Source: UBA668 sp041178405 (GTDB taxonomy: Bacteria > Actinomycetota > Acidimicrobiia > Acidimicrobiales > Ilumatobacteraceae). Taken from it: DNA of 11,996 nucleotides. The notes beneath the pieces are model-generated. The model had not been told where the DNA came from. It ran no database searches and saw only the letters and a program-made list of their open reading frames with translations. The stretch covers positions 1 through 11,996 of the forward strand of contig JBEGVK010000128.1 of assembly GCA_041178405.1 (NCBI GenBank), in the 5' to 3' direction. Within the stretch, counting starts at the first letter, position 1. Each line of letters opens with the position of its first letter. The translations under genes were made by a program, and so were the position numbers. This document shows, in pieces, positions 6,716 through 11,995 of the stretch.

Positions 6716-6731
6716 TCGACTCTGTCGTCGT

Positions 6732-6737
6732 GGAGGA
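6732..6737 (+). promoter_or_regulatory. strong ribosome binding site
   Basis: GGAGGA lies 3 bases before the ATG at 6741, a good though close Shine-Dalgarno. It supports the reality of the 85-residue gene and contrasts with the leaderless starts of several neighbouring genes. Confidence 0.6.
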
Positions 6738-6740
6738 ACC

Positions 6741-6998
6741 ATGTCTGATCCCGCAGCTGCGAAAGAAGTCCTGAAGTCGGTCTGGGATGCCCAGGGCGAC
6801 CCCGAGGTCGCGCTCGACGACGAGTGCAGCCCCACCAAGGTGTGCCGCAACATGCAGGGCATCACCTTCGAGGGGTTCGCCGAGGAGGGCACCGACATCC
6901 GCAGCGCCTGGCGCGCCACGCTCGAGCGCGAGGGCAAGTACAACACCTCGGGCGGCAGCATCCGCGACCTGGTGCTCGGCTCGGGCGAGCAGGGCTGA
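6741..6998 (+). CDS. small acidic protein of unknown function (85 aa) between XdhC and CoxD genes
   Basis: I do not recognise a family. The protein is acidic and soluble, without a signal peptide or membrane helix. A predicted helix (residues 4-17, AAKEVLKSVWDAQG) is followed by a segment with two cysteines, Cys29 and Cys35 (DDECSPTKVC), then ITFEGFAEEGTDIRSAWRATLEREG (41-65) and a Gly/Ser-rich end. The gene has its own GGAGGA ribosome binding site and ends 11 bases before the GTG of the AAA+ ATPase, so it is very probably co-transcribed with the CoxD/CoxE pair. The length, clean spacing and lack of overlap argue that it is genuine. A role as a small partner in Mo-hydroxylase assembly is possible from position alone. 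Confidence 0.75.
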   Translation: MSDPAAAKEVLKSVWDAQGDPEVALDDECSPTKVCRNMQGITFEGFAEEGTDIRSAWRATLEREGKYNTSGGSIRDLVLGSGEQG

Positions 6999-7009
6999 GC
7001 GGTCGCCGC

Positions 7010-7891
7010 GTGGCCCAGTTCCCCCCGCCGACGGTTGCCGCGCTCACGGAAGAACTGCGCGGGGTCGGGTATCTGGCCGACCGCGGACTTGCCACCGCCG
7101 CCTACCTGGCGCTGACGCTCGGCCGCCCGCTGCTGCTCGAAGGGGAGGTGGGCGTCGGAAAGACCGAGCTCGCCAAGACACTCGCCGGGCTCTATGGCCG
7201 ACAGCTCATCCGACTGCAGTGCTACGAGGGCATCGATGCCGGGCAGGCGCTGTACGAGTGGGATTACGCCCGCCAGATGCTGAAGGTGAGGGCGATGCAC
7301 GAGTCGCGTGCGAGTGCCGACGATGCCGTCGACCACCTCTACAGCGACGAGTTCCTCGTCGAGCGGCCGCTGCTGCAGGCGATCCGTGCCGGCGCAGCGT
7401 GCGTGCTGCTCGTCGACGAGGTCGACCGGGCCGACGACGAGTTCGAGGCCTTCCTGCTCGAGATCCTCTCCGACTTCCAGGTGACGATCCCGGAGCGCGG
7501 CACCGTGACAGCGGTGTCGAAGCCGCTGGTGATCCTCACCTCGAACCGCACCCGCGAACTGCACGATGCGCTCAAGCGGCGCTGCCTCTACCACTGGATC
7601 GGTTTCCCGGCCGCCGACCGCGAGATCGACATCGTCACGACCCGCATCCCCGCCGTGCGCGAGGCGATGGCGGCGCGCGTGGTGGCAGCCGTGAACCGGC
7701 TGCGCGACATGGACCTCGCCAAGCCGCCGGGCGTGGCCGAGACGCTCGACTGGGTATCGGCCCTCGACGCGATCGGCGCCGACTCGCTCGACGAGCAGAG
7801 CGCCGCCGACACGCTGGGCGCAGTGGTGAAGGACCGCGACGACCTCGAGCTGGTTGCCGGCTCGCTGGGGCGCGTGGTCGGCGATGCCTGA
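7010..7891 (+). CDS. coxD: MoxR-family AAA+ ATPase, CoxD-like
   Basis: The 293-residue protein (GTG start) is an AAA+ ATPase of the MoxR group. Walker A is GEVGVGKTE (45-53), Walker B is VLLVDEVDRAD (132-142), sensor 1 is LTSNRTREL (176-184), and basic residues follow at LKRRC (188-192), where an arginine finger is expected. In Oligotropha-type CO oxidisers, CoxD works with the VWA protein CoxE in building the Mo/Cu active site of CO dehydrogenase. MoxR-VWA pairs act as ATP-driven chaperones more generally. The immediate CoxE-like neighbour, with an 8-base gene overlap, and the upstream XdhC gene support the CoxD assignment over a generic MoxR. Reading upstream in this frame runs through the 85-residue gene with no family similarity, so the GTG at 7010, just before AQFPPPTVAAL, is the better start. 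The cofactor target could be a different Mo-hydroxylase. Confidence 0.9.
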   Translation: MAQFPPPTVAALTEELRGVGYLADRGLATAAYLALTLGRPLLLEGEVGVGKTELAKTLAGLYGRQLIRLQCYEGIDAGQALYEWDYARQMLKVRAMHESRASADDAVDHLYSDEFLVERPLLQAIRAGAACVLLVDEVDRADDEFEAFLLEILSDFQVTIPERGTVTAVSKPLVILTSNRTRELHDALKRRCLYHWIGFPAADREIDIVTTRIPAVREAMAARVVAAVNRLRDMDLAKPPGVAETLDWVSALDAIGADSLDEQSAADTLGAVVKDRDDLELVAGSLGRVVGDA

Positions 7892-9029
7892 GGCTGCGCT
7901 GGCCGACGGTGGCTATGTCGAGCTCTTCGTCGAGTTCGGCCAGGCATTGCGTGCAGCCGACCTGCCGGTGGGCACCGACGACGTGATGGCGTTCTGCCAG
8001 TCGGTGCTGCACCTCGATCCCACCGACATCCTCGACGTGTACTGGGCTGGCCGGACGGCGCTCGTGTCGAAGCGTGACCACATCCCCGTCTACGACAACG
8101 TGTTCCGGCAGTTCTTCCTCGACGAGCACCCGGCAGCGCCGGATGATCCGCGTTCGACGCTGAAGTCGTCGGCCAACGGGCAGGCGGTGCTGCAGATCCC
8201 CGACAGCGAGCCGGAGTCGCAGGGCGGCGGCAACGACGAGGAGGTGCACCTCGGGTTTATGGCGTCGCCTGTCGACGTGTACCGCACCAAGCGGTTCAAC
8301 GAGTGCACTCCCGGTGAGCTGGCGGCCCTGCGGCGCATCATGGCGACGATCAGGCTCACGCCACCGCGTCGCCGTACCCGTCGCGTGCGTCCCGAACGCG
8401 AGGGTCGGCGCCTGCACATGCGGCGAATGGCGCGCGAGACGATGCGGCGCCAGGGCGACCCGGTGGAGTTCGTGTTCAGCGAGCGCCGTCGCAAGGTGCG
8501 CCCGCTGGTGCTGCTGCTCGACGTGTCGGGCTCGATGTCCGACTACTCGCGCAACCTGCTGCAGTTCGCCTACTCGGCTCGTCGGTCGGCGGGCCGAGTC
8601 GAGGTGTTCTGTTTCGGCACCCGGCTGACGCGCATCACCCGGCAACTCGACCGTCGGCGGCCCGACGAGGCGATGGCTCGTGCTGCCGAGAGCGTGTTCG
8701 ACTGGGACGGCGGCACGCGCATCGGCGACTCGCTTGCCGCCTTCGTCCGCCGCTGGGCACGTCGCGGCCTCACGCGTGGCGGCATCGTGGTGATCTGCTC
8801 CGACGGACTCGACCGGGGGGATCCCGAGACGCTCGACCGGGCGATGGCGCAGCTCGACCGACTGTGCCACCGCATCGTGTGGGTGAATCCGCACCGCGGC
8901 GACAATCCCGACCGTCAGCTCACGTCGATGGCCATGCTGGTGGCCGAGCCGTACATCGACGACGTGCAGTCGGGCCACAATCTGGCGAGTCTCGAGGAGT
9001 TCGCCAGGGCACTGCCGGGGCTGCGATGA
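7884..9029 (+). CDS. coxE: VWA domain protein, CoxE-like
   Basis: A 381-residue CoxE-family protein. The N-terminal half (1-150) is helical, with YVELFVEFGQALRAADLPVG (11-30) and YDNVFRQFFLDE (70-81) typical of the family. A very basic stretch follows (160-205, including PRRRTRRVRPEREGRR and RRQGDPVEFVF). The C-terminal von Willebrand A domain has a complete MIDAS: DVSGSMS (213-219; Asp213, Ser215, Ser217), GGTRIG around Thr278, and SDGLDRGD (306-313; Asp307). The protein should bind a divalent metal and act as the adaptor partner of the CoxD-like ATPase encoded just upstream. The ATG overlaps the end of the ATPase gene by 8 bases, indicating translational coupling. No signal or membrane segment is seen, so it is cytoplasmic, perhaps recruited to the membrane by CoxG (known for the family in CO oxidisers; inference here). 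Confidence 0.93.
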   Translation: MPEAALADGGYVELFVEFGQALRAADLPVGTDDVMAFCQSVLHLDPTDILDVYWAGRTALVSKRDHIPVYDNVFRQFFLDEHPAAPDDPRSTLKSSANGQAVLQIPDSEPESQGGGNDEEVHLGFMASPVDVYRTKRFNECTPGELAALRRIMATIRLTPPRRRTRRVRPEREGRRLHMRRMARETMRRQGDPVEFVFSERRRKVRPLVLLLDVSGSMSDYSRNLLQFAYSARRSAGRVEVFCFGTRLTRITRQLDRRRPDEAMARAAESVFDWDGGTRIGDSLAAFVRRWARRGLTRGGIVVICSDGLDRGDPETLDRAMAQLDRLCHRIVWVNPHRGDNPDRQLTSMAMLVAEPYIDDVQSGHNLASLEEFARALPGLR

Positions 9030-9069
9030 GCGGCAGTGGTACGCACCGAGGTGACGAGGGGAGTCAGCG

Positions 9070-9357
9070 ATGAGATTCAGTGTGTCGGTGGTGGCCGAGG
9101 GTGACCGTGAGGTCACGCTCGCCGAGGTGGTCGAGCTCGCCGATGCCGTGGCACCGCTCGACGGCATTGCCAGCGGAGCCGGCTCGATGTCGTACGGAGC
9201 GCAGATCGTGATCGACGCTGCCGACTCGGACACGGCGGTCGACCTGGCGCTGGTGGCCTTCGCCGAGGCGGTCCGCCGTGCTGGTCTGCCCGAGTGGCCT
9301 GTCACCCGTGCCGAGACGATCAGCGAGACTGACGACCTGGAGCACTGGGACCAGTGA
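9070..9357 (+). CDS. small conserved-looking protein of unknown function (95 aa)
   Basis: The 95-residue acidic protein has a beta-strand start (RFSVSVVAEG), a helix at LAEVVELADAV (17-27), a second strand YGAQIVIDAAD (42-52), a helix rich in Ala (TAVDLALVAFAEAVRRAG, 55-72) and a LPEWPVTRAETIS end (73-85). This beta-alpha-beta-alpha arrangement, and a 'GLP.WPV.R.E' motif near the C-terminus, recall small uncharacterised actinobacterial proteins, but I cannot name a family or function. GAGGGGAG at 9056-9063 is a good ribosome binding site for the ATG at 9070. The stop overlaps the next gene's GTG (GTGA), so the two are likely made together. It follows coxE by 40 bases and may belong to the same transcript. 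Confidence 0.8.
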   Translation: MRFSVSVVAEGDREVTLAEVVELADAVAPLDGIASGAGSMSYGAQIVIDAADSDTAVDLALVAFAEAVRRAGLPEWPVTRAETISETDDLEHWDQ

Positions 9358-9809
9358 TCCGGCTCGGCTCGCTCGCCGGCTACCCGTTCGAGGGGCCGCG
9401 CACGCTGGCCGGCTGGACCGCGCCGTCATGTGCTGCGGTGTATGCAGTGCTCACTCGCAACGACCCTGAGCGCAAGCCGCAGGAGTACTCGGTGATCTAT
9501 GTCGGGCACGCCGACGACCTCAGCGCCGAGCGGTTCCCCTTCAAGCACCCCTTCGCACCCGACTGGATCAAGCGAGCCGGCACGAAGTGGAACCTGCACA
9601 TCTGCGTCTACGAGGTGCCGGGCGGCTTGCGCTCGCACCGCGAGCAGATCGCCCGCGAGTTGATCTCGGTCTACGGGCCCAGTTGCAACCCCGAGCAGTT
9701 CGACTCGACGTGGAAGGCCGAGTGGATCGGCTCGTATTCGGCGCCGACAACCGGGCCGCTGACGACCTCCGAGAACCCGCCCGATCGCCAGGGCGATCGG
9801 CCGGGCTGA
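9354..9809 (+). CDS. GIY-YIG-like domain protein (possible nuclease fold)
   Basis: A 151-residue soluble protein starting with GTG in a GTGA overlap. Residues 29-33 (VYAVL) and 47-51 (VIYVG), separated by 13 residues and followed by HADDL (52-56), match the 'GIY...YIG.s.dl' start of GIY-YIG domains. Later segments fit too: HICVYEV (82-88) as a central strand and SHREQIARELISVYGPSCN (94-112) as the helix ending in the conserved Asn (Asn112). The catalytic Glu is uncertain: Glu97 or Glu102 are candidates, but neither falls in the exact register of UvrC-type 'E..LI', so the fold may be catalytically altered. The C-terminal tail (128-151) is Pro/Thr-rich and looks disordered. Why a GIY-YIG-like protein ends a Mo-hydroxylase maturation train is unclear; it may be unrelated cargo. 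The gene's 3' end contains an inverted repeat and lies 3 bases from the convergent gene. Confidence 0.82.
   Translation: MIRLGSLAGYPFEGPRTLAGWTAPSCAAVYAVLTRNDPERKPQEYSVIYVGHADDLSAERFPFKHPFAPDWIKRAGTKWNLHICVYEVPGGLRSHREQIARELISVYGPSCNPEQFDSTWKAEWIGSYSAPTTGPLTTSENPPDRQGDRPG
9781..9800. terminator. perfect 9-bp inverted repeat at the convergent junction
   Basis: CCGATCGCC and GGCGATCGG are exact reverse complements separated by 2 bases, so the hairpin would really open to a 4-6 base loop. It sits within the last codons of the GIY-YIG-like gene, just before two convergent stops 3 bases apart, where a bidirectional terminator would be useful. There is no T-run on either side, so classical intrinsic termination is not supported; it could instead protect 3' ends or be coding coincidence. 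Confidence 0.4.
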
Positions 9810-9812
9810 TCG

Positions 9813-10178
9813 TCACTTCGGGCTGCGGTAGCCGACACCCTCGAGCTGGCGCGAGCGGCGTGTGCCCATGGCGGGCTTCGCAGGTTCGCGTTCGGTGCCC
9901 TCGGGCTCGGGCTGATAGGTGGCGCCGCGCACGATGCCCTCGGCAAAGCCGTAGAGCAGCGGCAGTGCACCGGCCACGACACCGCCCGAGCGGTTGATGT
10001 GCTCGACGCCCGGCTCAATTGCCTCGGCGTTCTTCTTGATGGCCCAGACGAGGTTGGCGGCCTCCTCGAGGCCTTGGCCGACTCGGTTCAGCTGGCCGCC
10101 GACGATGTACAGGTAGATCGCCAGGCCTGCGATGAGCAGGACGATGTCGATGACGGTGAGAACGACGAGCGTGGTCAT
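9813..10178 (-). CDS. small membrane protein 5 of the coxG-linked array (121 aa)
   Basis: The last gene of the minus-strand train. A long N-terminal hydrophobic helix (residues 3-27, LVVLTVIDIVLLIAGLAIYLYIV) is followed by an amphipathic segment (GQLNRVGQGLEEAANLVWAIKKN, 28-50), then IEPGVEHINRSGG (54-66), a moderately hydrophobic GVVAGALPLLYGFAEGIV (66-83) and a basic, proline-containing tail (90-121). One membrane helix is secure; the second hydrophobic stretch could be a re-entrant or amphipathic helix. The ATG at 10178 overlaps the previous stop as ATGA, indicating translational coupling. I do not recognise a named family. It shares architecture (N-terminal helix, then a helical tail with an 'IN' pair) with the four genes upstream of it, and is the longest member. 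The tail could be cytoplasmic by the positive-inside rule. Confidence 0.8.
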   Translation of the reverse strand: MTTLVVLTVIDIVLLIAGLAIYLYIVGGQLNRVGQGLEEAANLVWAIKKNAEAIEPGVEHINRSGGVVAGALPLLYGFAEGIVRGATYQPEPEGTEREPAKPAMGTRRSRQLEGVGYRSPK

Positions 10179-10459
10179 GAGCGAACCTTGTCGAGGACAC
10201 GGCCGAGGAACAGGTGGTGCTCCAGGCCTTCGGCGAGTACGGCATCGACACGTGCGGCTGTCTGTGCGATCAGCGCCGTGTCGTCGGTGTTGGCCTTCGC
10301 CTGCTCGAGCGTGGCCTTGATGACGGCGACGCGGCGCTCGATGGTGCGCACGAGCACGACGAGGGTGGTCAGCAGGCCGGCCACGGCGAGCACGACGACG
10401 AAGCCGGCCACGATGGCGACCCACCACAGGGTCTCTTGGGTGTCGGTCAGGGCGATCAT
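10175..10459 (-). CDS. small membrane protein 4 of the array (94 aa), paralog of member 3
   Basis: A strongly hydrophobic helix (residues 12-37, WWVAIVAGFVVVLAVAGLL and onward) is preceded by a short polar N-terminus and followed by RTIERRVAVIKATLEQAKANTDD (38-60) and a helical C-terminus (61-94). Over most of its length it aligns with the next gene upstream: 'W..GF/GIVVVL...' in the helix, then 'LVR/LAR-TI/SI', 'RVAVIKATL / QAQRINTGL' and 'VLAEGL / VIAAGL', with only one small gap. This indicates duplication. The ATG at 10459 is one base after the preceding stop (TGAGATG), and the GGGAGG ribosome binding site lies in the end of that gene. It has no recognised family. Single-span topology with a cytoplasmic or periplasmic helical tail is expected. 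Confidence 0.8.
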   Translation of the reverse strand: MIALTDTQETLWWVAIVAGFVVVLAVAGLLTTLVVLVRTIERRVAVIKATLEQAKANTDDTALIAQTAARVDAVLAEGLEHHLFLGRVLDKVRS

Positions 10460-10460
10460 C

Positions 10461-10724
10461 TCAGCCTCCCAGCTTGGTGCGACCGCGCGTGAGGCCAGCG
10501 GCGATGACCTCGGCGGACTCGATGGTGGTGTGCAGTTCGGCAAGGGCTGCCGTGTTGGTGACGGCGGCGCTGAGGCCGGTGTTGATGCGCTGCGCCTGGC
10601 CGCCGATGGAGCGGGCGAGGAGCAGGATGGGAACGACGAGGGCGACTACGACGAGCACCACGACGATGCCGATGACGTAGCCGATGACCCAGCCGGTATT
10701 CGATTCAGCGAGCAGGGCGAGCAT
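10461..10724 (-). CDS. small membrane protein 3 of the array (87 aa), paralog of member 4
   Basis: After a short N-terminus (MLALLAESNTG) comes a very hydrophobic helix (residues 12-36, rich in Val, with VVVLVVVALVVPILLL). Then come ARSIGGQAQRINTGLSAAV (37-55), NTAALAELHTTIESAEVIAAGL (57-78) and a basic end RGRTKLGG. It is the evident sister of the gene that follows it. The ribosome binding site GGAGG directly follows, and shares bases with, the upstream stop TGA (TGAGGAGG), 5 bases before the ATG. The tail after the helix is likely an amphipathic helix suited to lying on the membrane or forming a coiled-coil contact. No characterised family was recognised; DUF948-type small membrane proteins have a similar plan but I cannot claim homology. 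Confidence 0.8.
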   Translation of the reverse strand: MLALLAESNTGWVIGYVIGIVVVLVVVALVVPILLLARSIGGQAQRINTGLSAAVTNTAALAELHTTIESAEVIAAGLTRGRTKLGG

Positions 10725-10729
10725 GGTGG

Positions 10730-10738
10730 CCTCCTCAG
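10730..10738 (-). promoter_or_regulatory. fused stop/ribosome binding site, copy 3 (TGAGGAGG)
   Basis: On the minus strand the sequence CTGAGGAGG contains the TGA stop of small membrane gene 2 and the GGAGG ribosome binding site of gene 3. Identical 9-mers occur at 10971-10979 and 11236-11244, in the same position relative to their genes. Ribosomes finishing one gene are placed directly at the next start. Confidence 0.6.
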
Positions 10739-10962
10739 ATGCCTTCGCAGAAGTCGCGGACGGGCTTCAGGCTGGCGTTCACCGACGGGAGCACGGTGGG
10801 CACCGTGCTGGTCTTGGCGACGATGACGGCGACACCGCCTTCGAGCGCGGCGAGCGTGCGCCTGACGGCGACGAGGTGCATGACGGCCCGGAACAGTCCC
10901 AGCGCCGCCGCAGCGACGATGAGCGCAGTGATCACGAGCGTGACGATTGCAGCAGCAGACAT
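10735..10962 (-). CDS. small membrane protein 2 of the array (75 aa)
   Basis: The shortest member. An alanine- and valine-rich membrane helix spans residues 3-24 (AAAIVTLVITALIVAAAALGLF). It is followed by RAVMHLVAVRRTLAALEGGVAVIV (25-48) and a VPTVLPSVNASLKPVRDFCEGI end (54-75). The helix-basic-helix plan matches its neighbours, but sequence similarity to members 3 and 4 is weak. The ATG at 10962 follows the upstream stop in a TGAGGAGGG context (stop fused to the ribosome binding site). It has a single Cys72 near the C-terminus. The family was not recognised. I rejected a longer upstream start because it would run through the end of the preceding gene and add a segment without a membrane-protein character. 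Confidence 0.78.
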   Translation of the reverse strand: MSAAAIVTLVITALIVAAAALGLFRAVMHLVAVRRTLAALEGGVAVIVAKTSTVPTVLPSVNASLKPVRDFCEGI

Positions 10963-10970
10963 GGCGTGGC

Positions 10971-10979
10971 CCTCCTCAG
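10971..10979 (-). promoter_or_regulatory. fused stop/ribosome binding site, copy 2 (TGAGGAGG)
   Basis: Minus-strand CTGAGGAGG holds the stop of small membrane gene 1 and the ribosome binding site of gene 2, identical to the other two junctions. This supports the chosen starts and stops of these small genes. Confidence 0.6.
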
Positions 10980-11230
10980 CCCAGCAGCTTTCCGACGGAG
11001 CCGGCATAGCGCACGGCTCCGTTGGCGACGTCGGCGATGGTGCGGTCGGTGGTGGCGAGCAGGTCGGGTGCCGTATCGAGCTCGCCGATCAGCGCCACGC
11101 CACCGGCGAGCGTGTCGTCGGCGGCGGCCCGGATGCGCTCGAGCGCGCCCAGGAGCCGGCTCAGCAGAGCGACCAGTACGGGAACGACCACCACCACGAG
11201 GATGATGTTTCCCAGTCCCCAGAGTGTCAT
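10976..11230 (-). CDS. small membrane protein 1 of the array (84 aa)
   Basis: First of the five, directly after coxG. The membrane helix is at residues 6-24 (LGNIILVVVVVPVLVALLS), followed by RLLGALERIRAAADDTLAGGVALIGELD (25-52) and a helical tail APDLLATTDRTIADVANGAVRYAGSVGKLLG (54-84). The tail has the same order of elements as member 5 (an acidic/polar hinge, then 'T..TI..VA.GA'), though clear homology cannot be shown by eye. The ATG at 11230 comes 10 bases after the coxG stop, and the stop is fused to the ribosome binding site (TGAGGAGG). Tight coupling to coxG makes a shared role in the same complex plausible. Confidence 0.8.
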   Translation of the reverse strand: MTLWGLGNIILVVVVVPVLVALLSRLLGALERIRAAADDTLAGGVALIGELDTAPDLLATTDRTIADVANGAVRYAGSVGKLLG

Positions 11231-11235
11231 CAGAA

Positions 11236-11244
11236 CCTCCTCAG
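11236..11244 (-). promoter_or_regulatory. fused stop/ribosome binding site, copy 1 (TGAGGAGG)
   Basis: Minus-strand CTGAGGAGG holds the coxG stop and the ribosome binding site of small membrane gene 1, 5 bases before its ATG. It is the first of three identical junctions and ties the small membrane genes to coxG translation. Confidence 0.6.
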
Positions 11245-11831
11245 CGGCCCGTGGGCTGCGGTTGATACGGAAGGAAGAAGCGGCGTGCGACTCGGGCGAG
11301 CGCCATGCGCGCCGCGCGCAGGGCGATCGAGATGCCGCTTGCCGGCTTGGGGGCACCGATCATCGACGGATCGATTCCCCGTGCCTTGGCATCGAGGCGG
11401 AGCTGCATGCCGTTCGAGAACTCGTCGAGCAGCACGGCGGTGACGTCGGCGACGAGGCCGCGGCCGTACTGGGCGGCGGCACCTGACAGCACGAGGTCGA
11501 GCGCGATGTCGACTCGGGTGCCCTTGCCCGCCTGTGACAGCACGGCGGTGAGCGCGAGCGTCGCCTGGCCGCGGCCCTTCTTCTCGGCGCCGGATGCGTC
11601 GACGACGATGGTGCGGGTGGCCTGGTTGCGGTCCTTGATCTCGGCGGCACCGGCGAATTCGAGCTTCACGGGGCCGGCCTTGATGAGCACGTCGCCCTCG
11701 TAGCGGGTGTCGCCCACCTGGTTGGAGAGGTTGGCGCCCGGCAGGCAGGCGGCCACCTGCGGGATGTCGCCGAAGAAGTCCCACACCGCGTCGAGCGGCT
11801 GGGGCACTTCGAGTTTCTGGTTGATCAGCAT
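11241..11831 (-). CDS. coxG: CoxG-like SRPBCC protein (CO dehydrogenase subunit G family)
   Basis: A 196-residue protein. Residues 1-145 form an SRPBCC (START-like) lipid-pocket domain with family signatures: an opening MLINQKLEVPQPLDAVWDFF (1-20), VAACLPGA (26-33), YEGDVLIKAGPVKLEFAG (44-61) and SGAAAQYGRGLVADVTAVLL (116-135). The C-terminal part (162-185, KPASGISIALRAARMALARVARR) is basic and amphipathic, as expected for a membrane-binding tail. CoxG proteins anchor CO dehydrogenase or its maturation factors to the membrane, and in mycobacteria a CoxG has been linked to quinone transfer from the enzyme. Which applies here is not visible. The start is an ATG with AGGAGG at 11836-11841, overlapping the upstream YHS gene by 7 bases. 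Five small membrane genes follow on the same strand. Confidence 0.92.
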   Translation of the reverse strand: MLINQKLEVPQPLDAVWDFFGDIPQVAACLPGANLSNQVGDTRYEGDVLIKAGPVKLEFAGAAEIKDRNQATRTIVVDASGAEKKGRGQATLALTAVLSQAGKGTRVDIALDLVLSGAAAQYGRGLVADVTAVLLDEFSNGMQLRLDAKARGIDPSMIGAPKPASGISIALRAARMALARVARRFFLPYQPQPTGR

Positions 11832-11995
11832 GAGACCTCCTGCGAGAGGAACGAGTCGGGGTCCTTCTTGAACGAATACCTGCAGCCTGCGCAGCAGAAG
11901 TAGTAGGTGCGTCCCTCGTGGTCGACCGGGAAGCTGGCCGAGTCGGCTGCGACGGTCATGCCGCACACGGGGTCGATGACCTCGTCGGGGCGGCG
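11825..11995 (-). CDS. YHS-domain protein C-terminus (probable tail of an XdhC-YHS maturation protein; truncated by window edge)
   Basis: The minus-strand frame is open from the right edge to a TGA and encodes 56 residues, with no start codon before the domain. They hold a near-complete YHS domain: IDPVCGMTV (7-15), a short strand SFPVDHEGRTYYFCCAGCRYSFKKDP with the CxxC-like cysteines (Cys34, Cys35, Cys38), and DSFL. Together with Cys11 these could bind a metal (YHS domains in copper-handling and CO dehydrogenase-linked proteins do so). Because the ORF is open to the left of DPVCGM and YHS domains are often fused to XdhC/CoxI proteins in cox loci, this is likely the end of a larger fusion. 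The gene overlaps coxG by 7 bases, so the two are coupled. The rest lies outside the window. Confidence 0.82.
   Translation of the reverse strand, partial: RRPDEVIDPVCGMTVAADSASFPVDHEGRTYYFCCAGCRYSFKKDPDSFLSQEVSC

Noticed and set aside
7010..9029. Reading the AAA+ and VWA pair as part of a defence or phage-tail-like system
   Set aside because: The VWA protein matches CoxE by its N-terminal half and position, and XdhC and CoxG relatives are in the same locus, so Mo-hydroxylase maturation is the simpler explanation.
9026..9073. 15-codon frame starting in an ATGA overlap with the end of coxE
   Set aside because: It is too short and featureless to support, and it ends over the start of the 95-residue gene. 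It may be a chance overlap.
7635..9305. Long minus-strand open frame (556 residues) opposite the CoxD/CoxE-like genes
   Set aside because: It lies fully antisense to genes with intact Walker and MIDAS motifs and shows only low-complexity basic and His-rich sequence.
9999..11703. Plus-strand open frames opposite the small membrane genes and coxG
   Set aside because: The minus frames contain membrane helices, CoxG signatures and good ribosome binding sites in tandem; the plus frames have no recognisable content.
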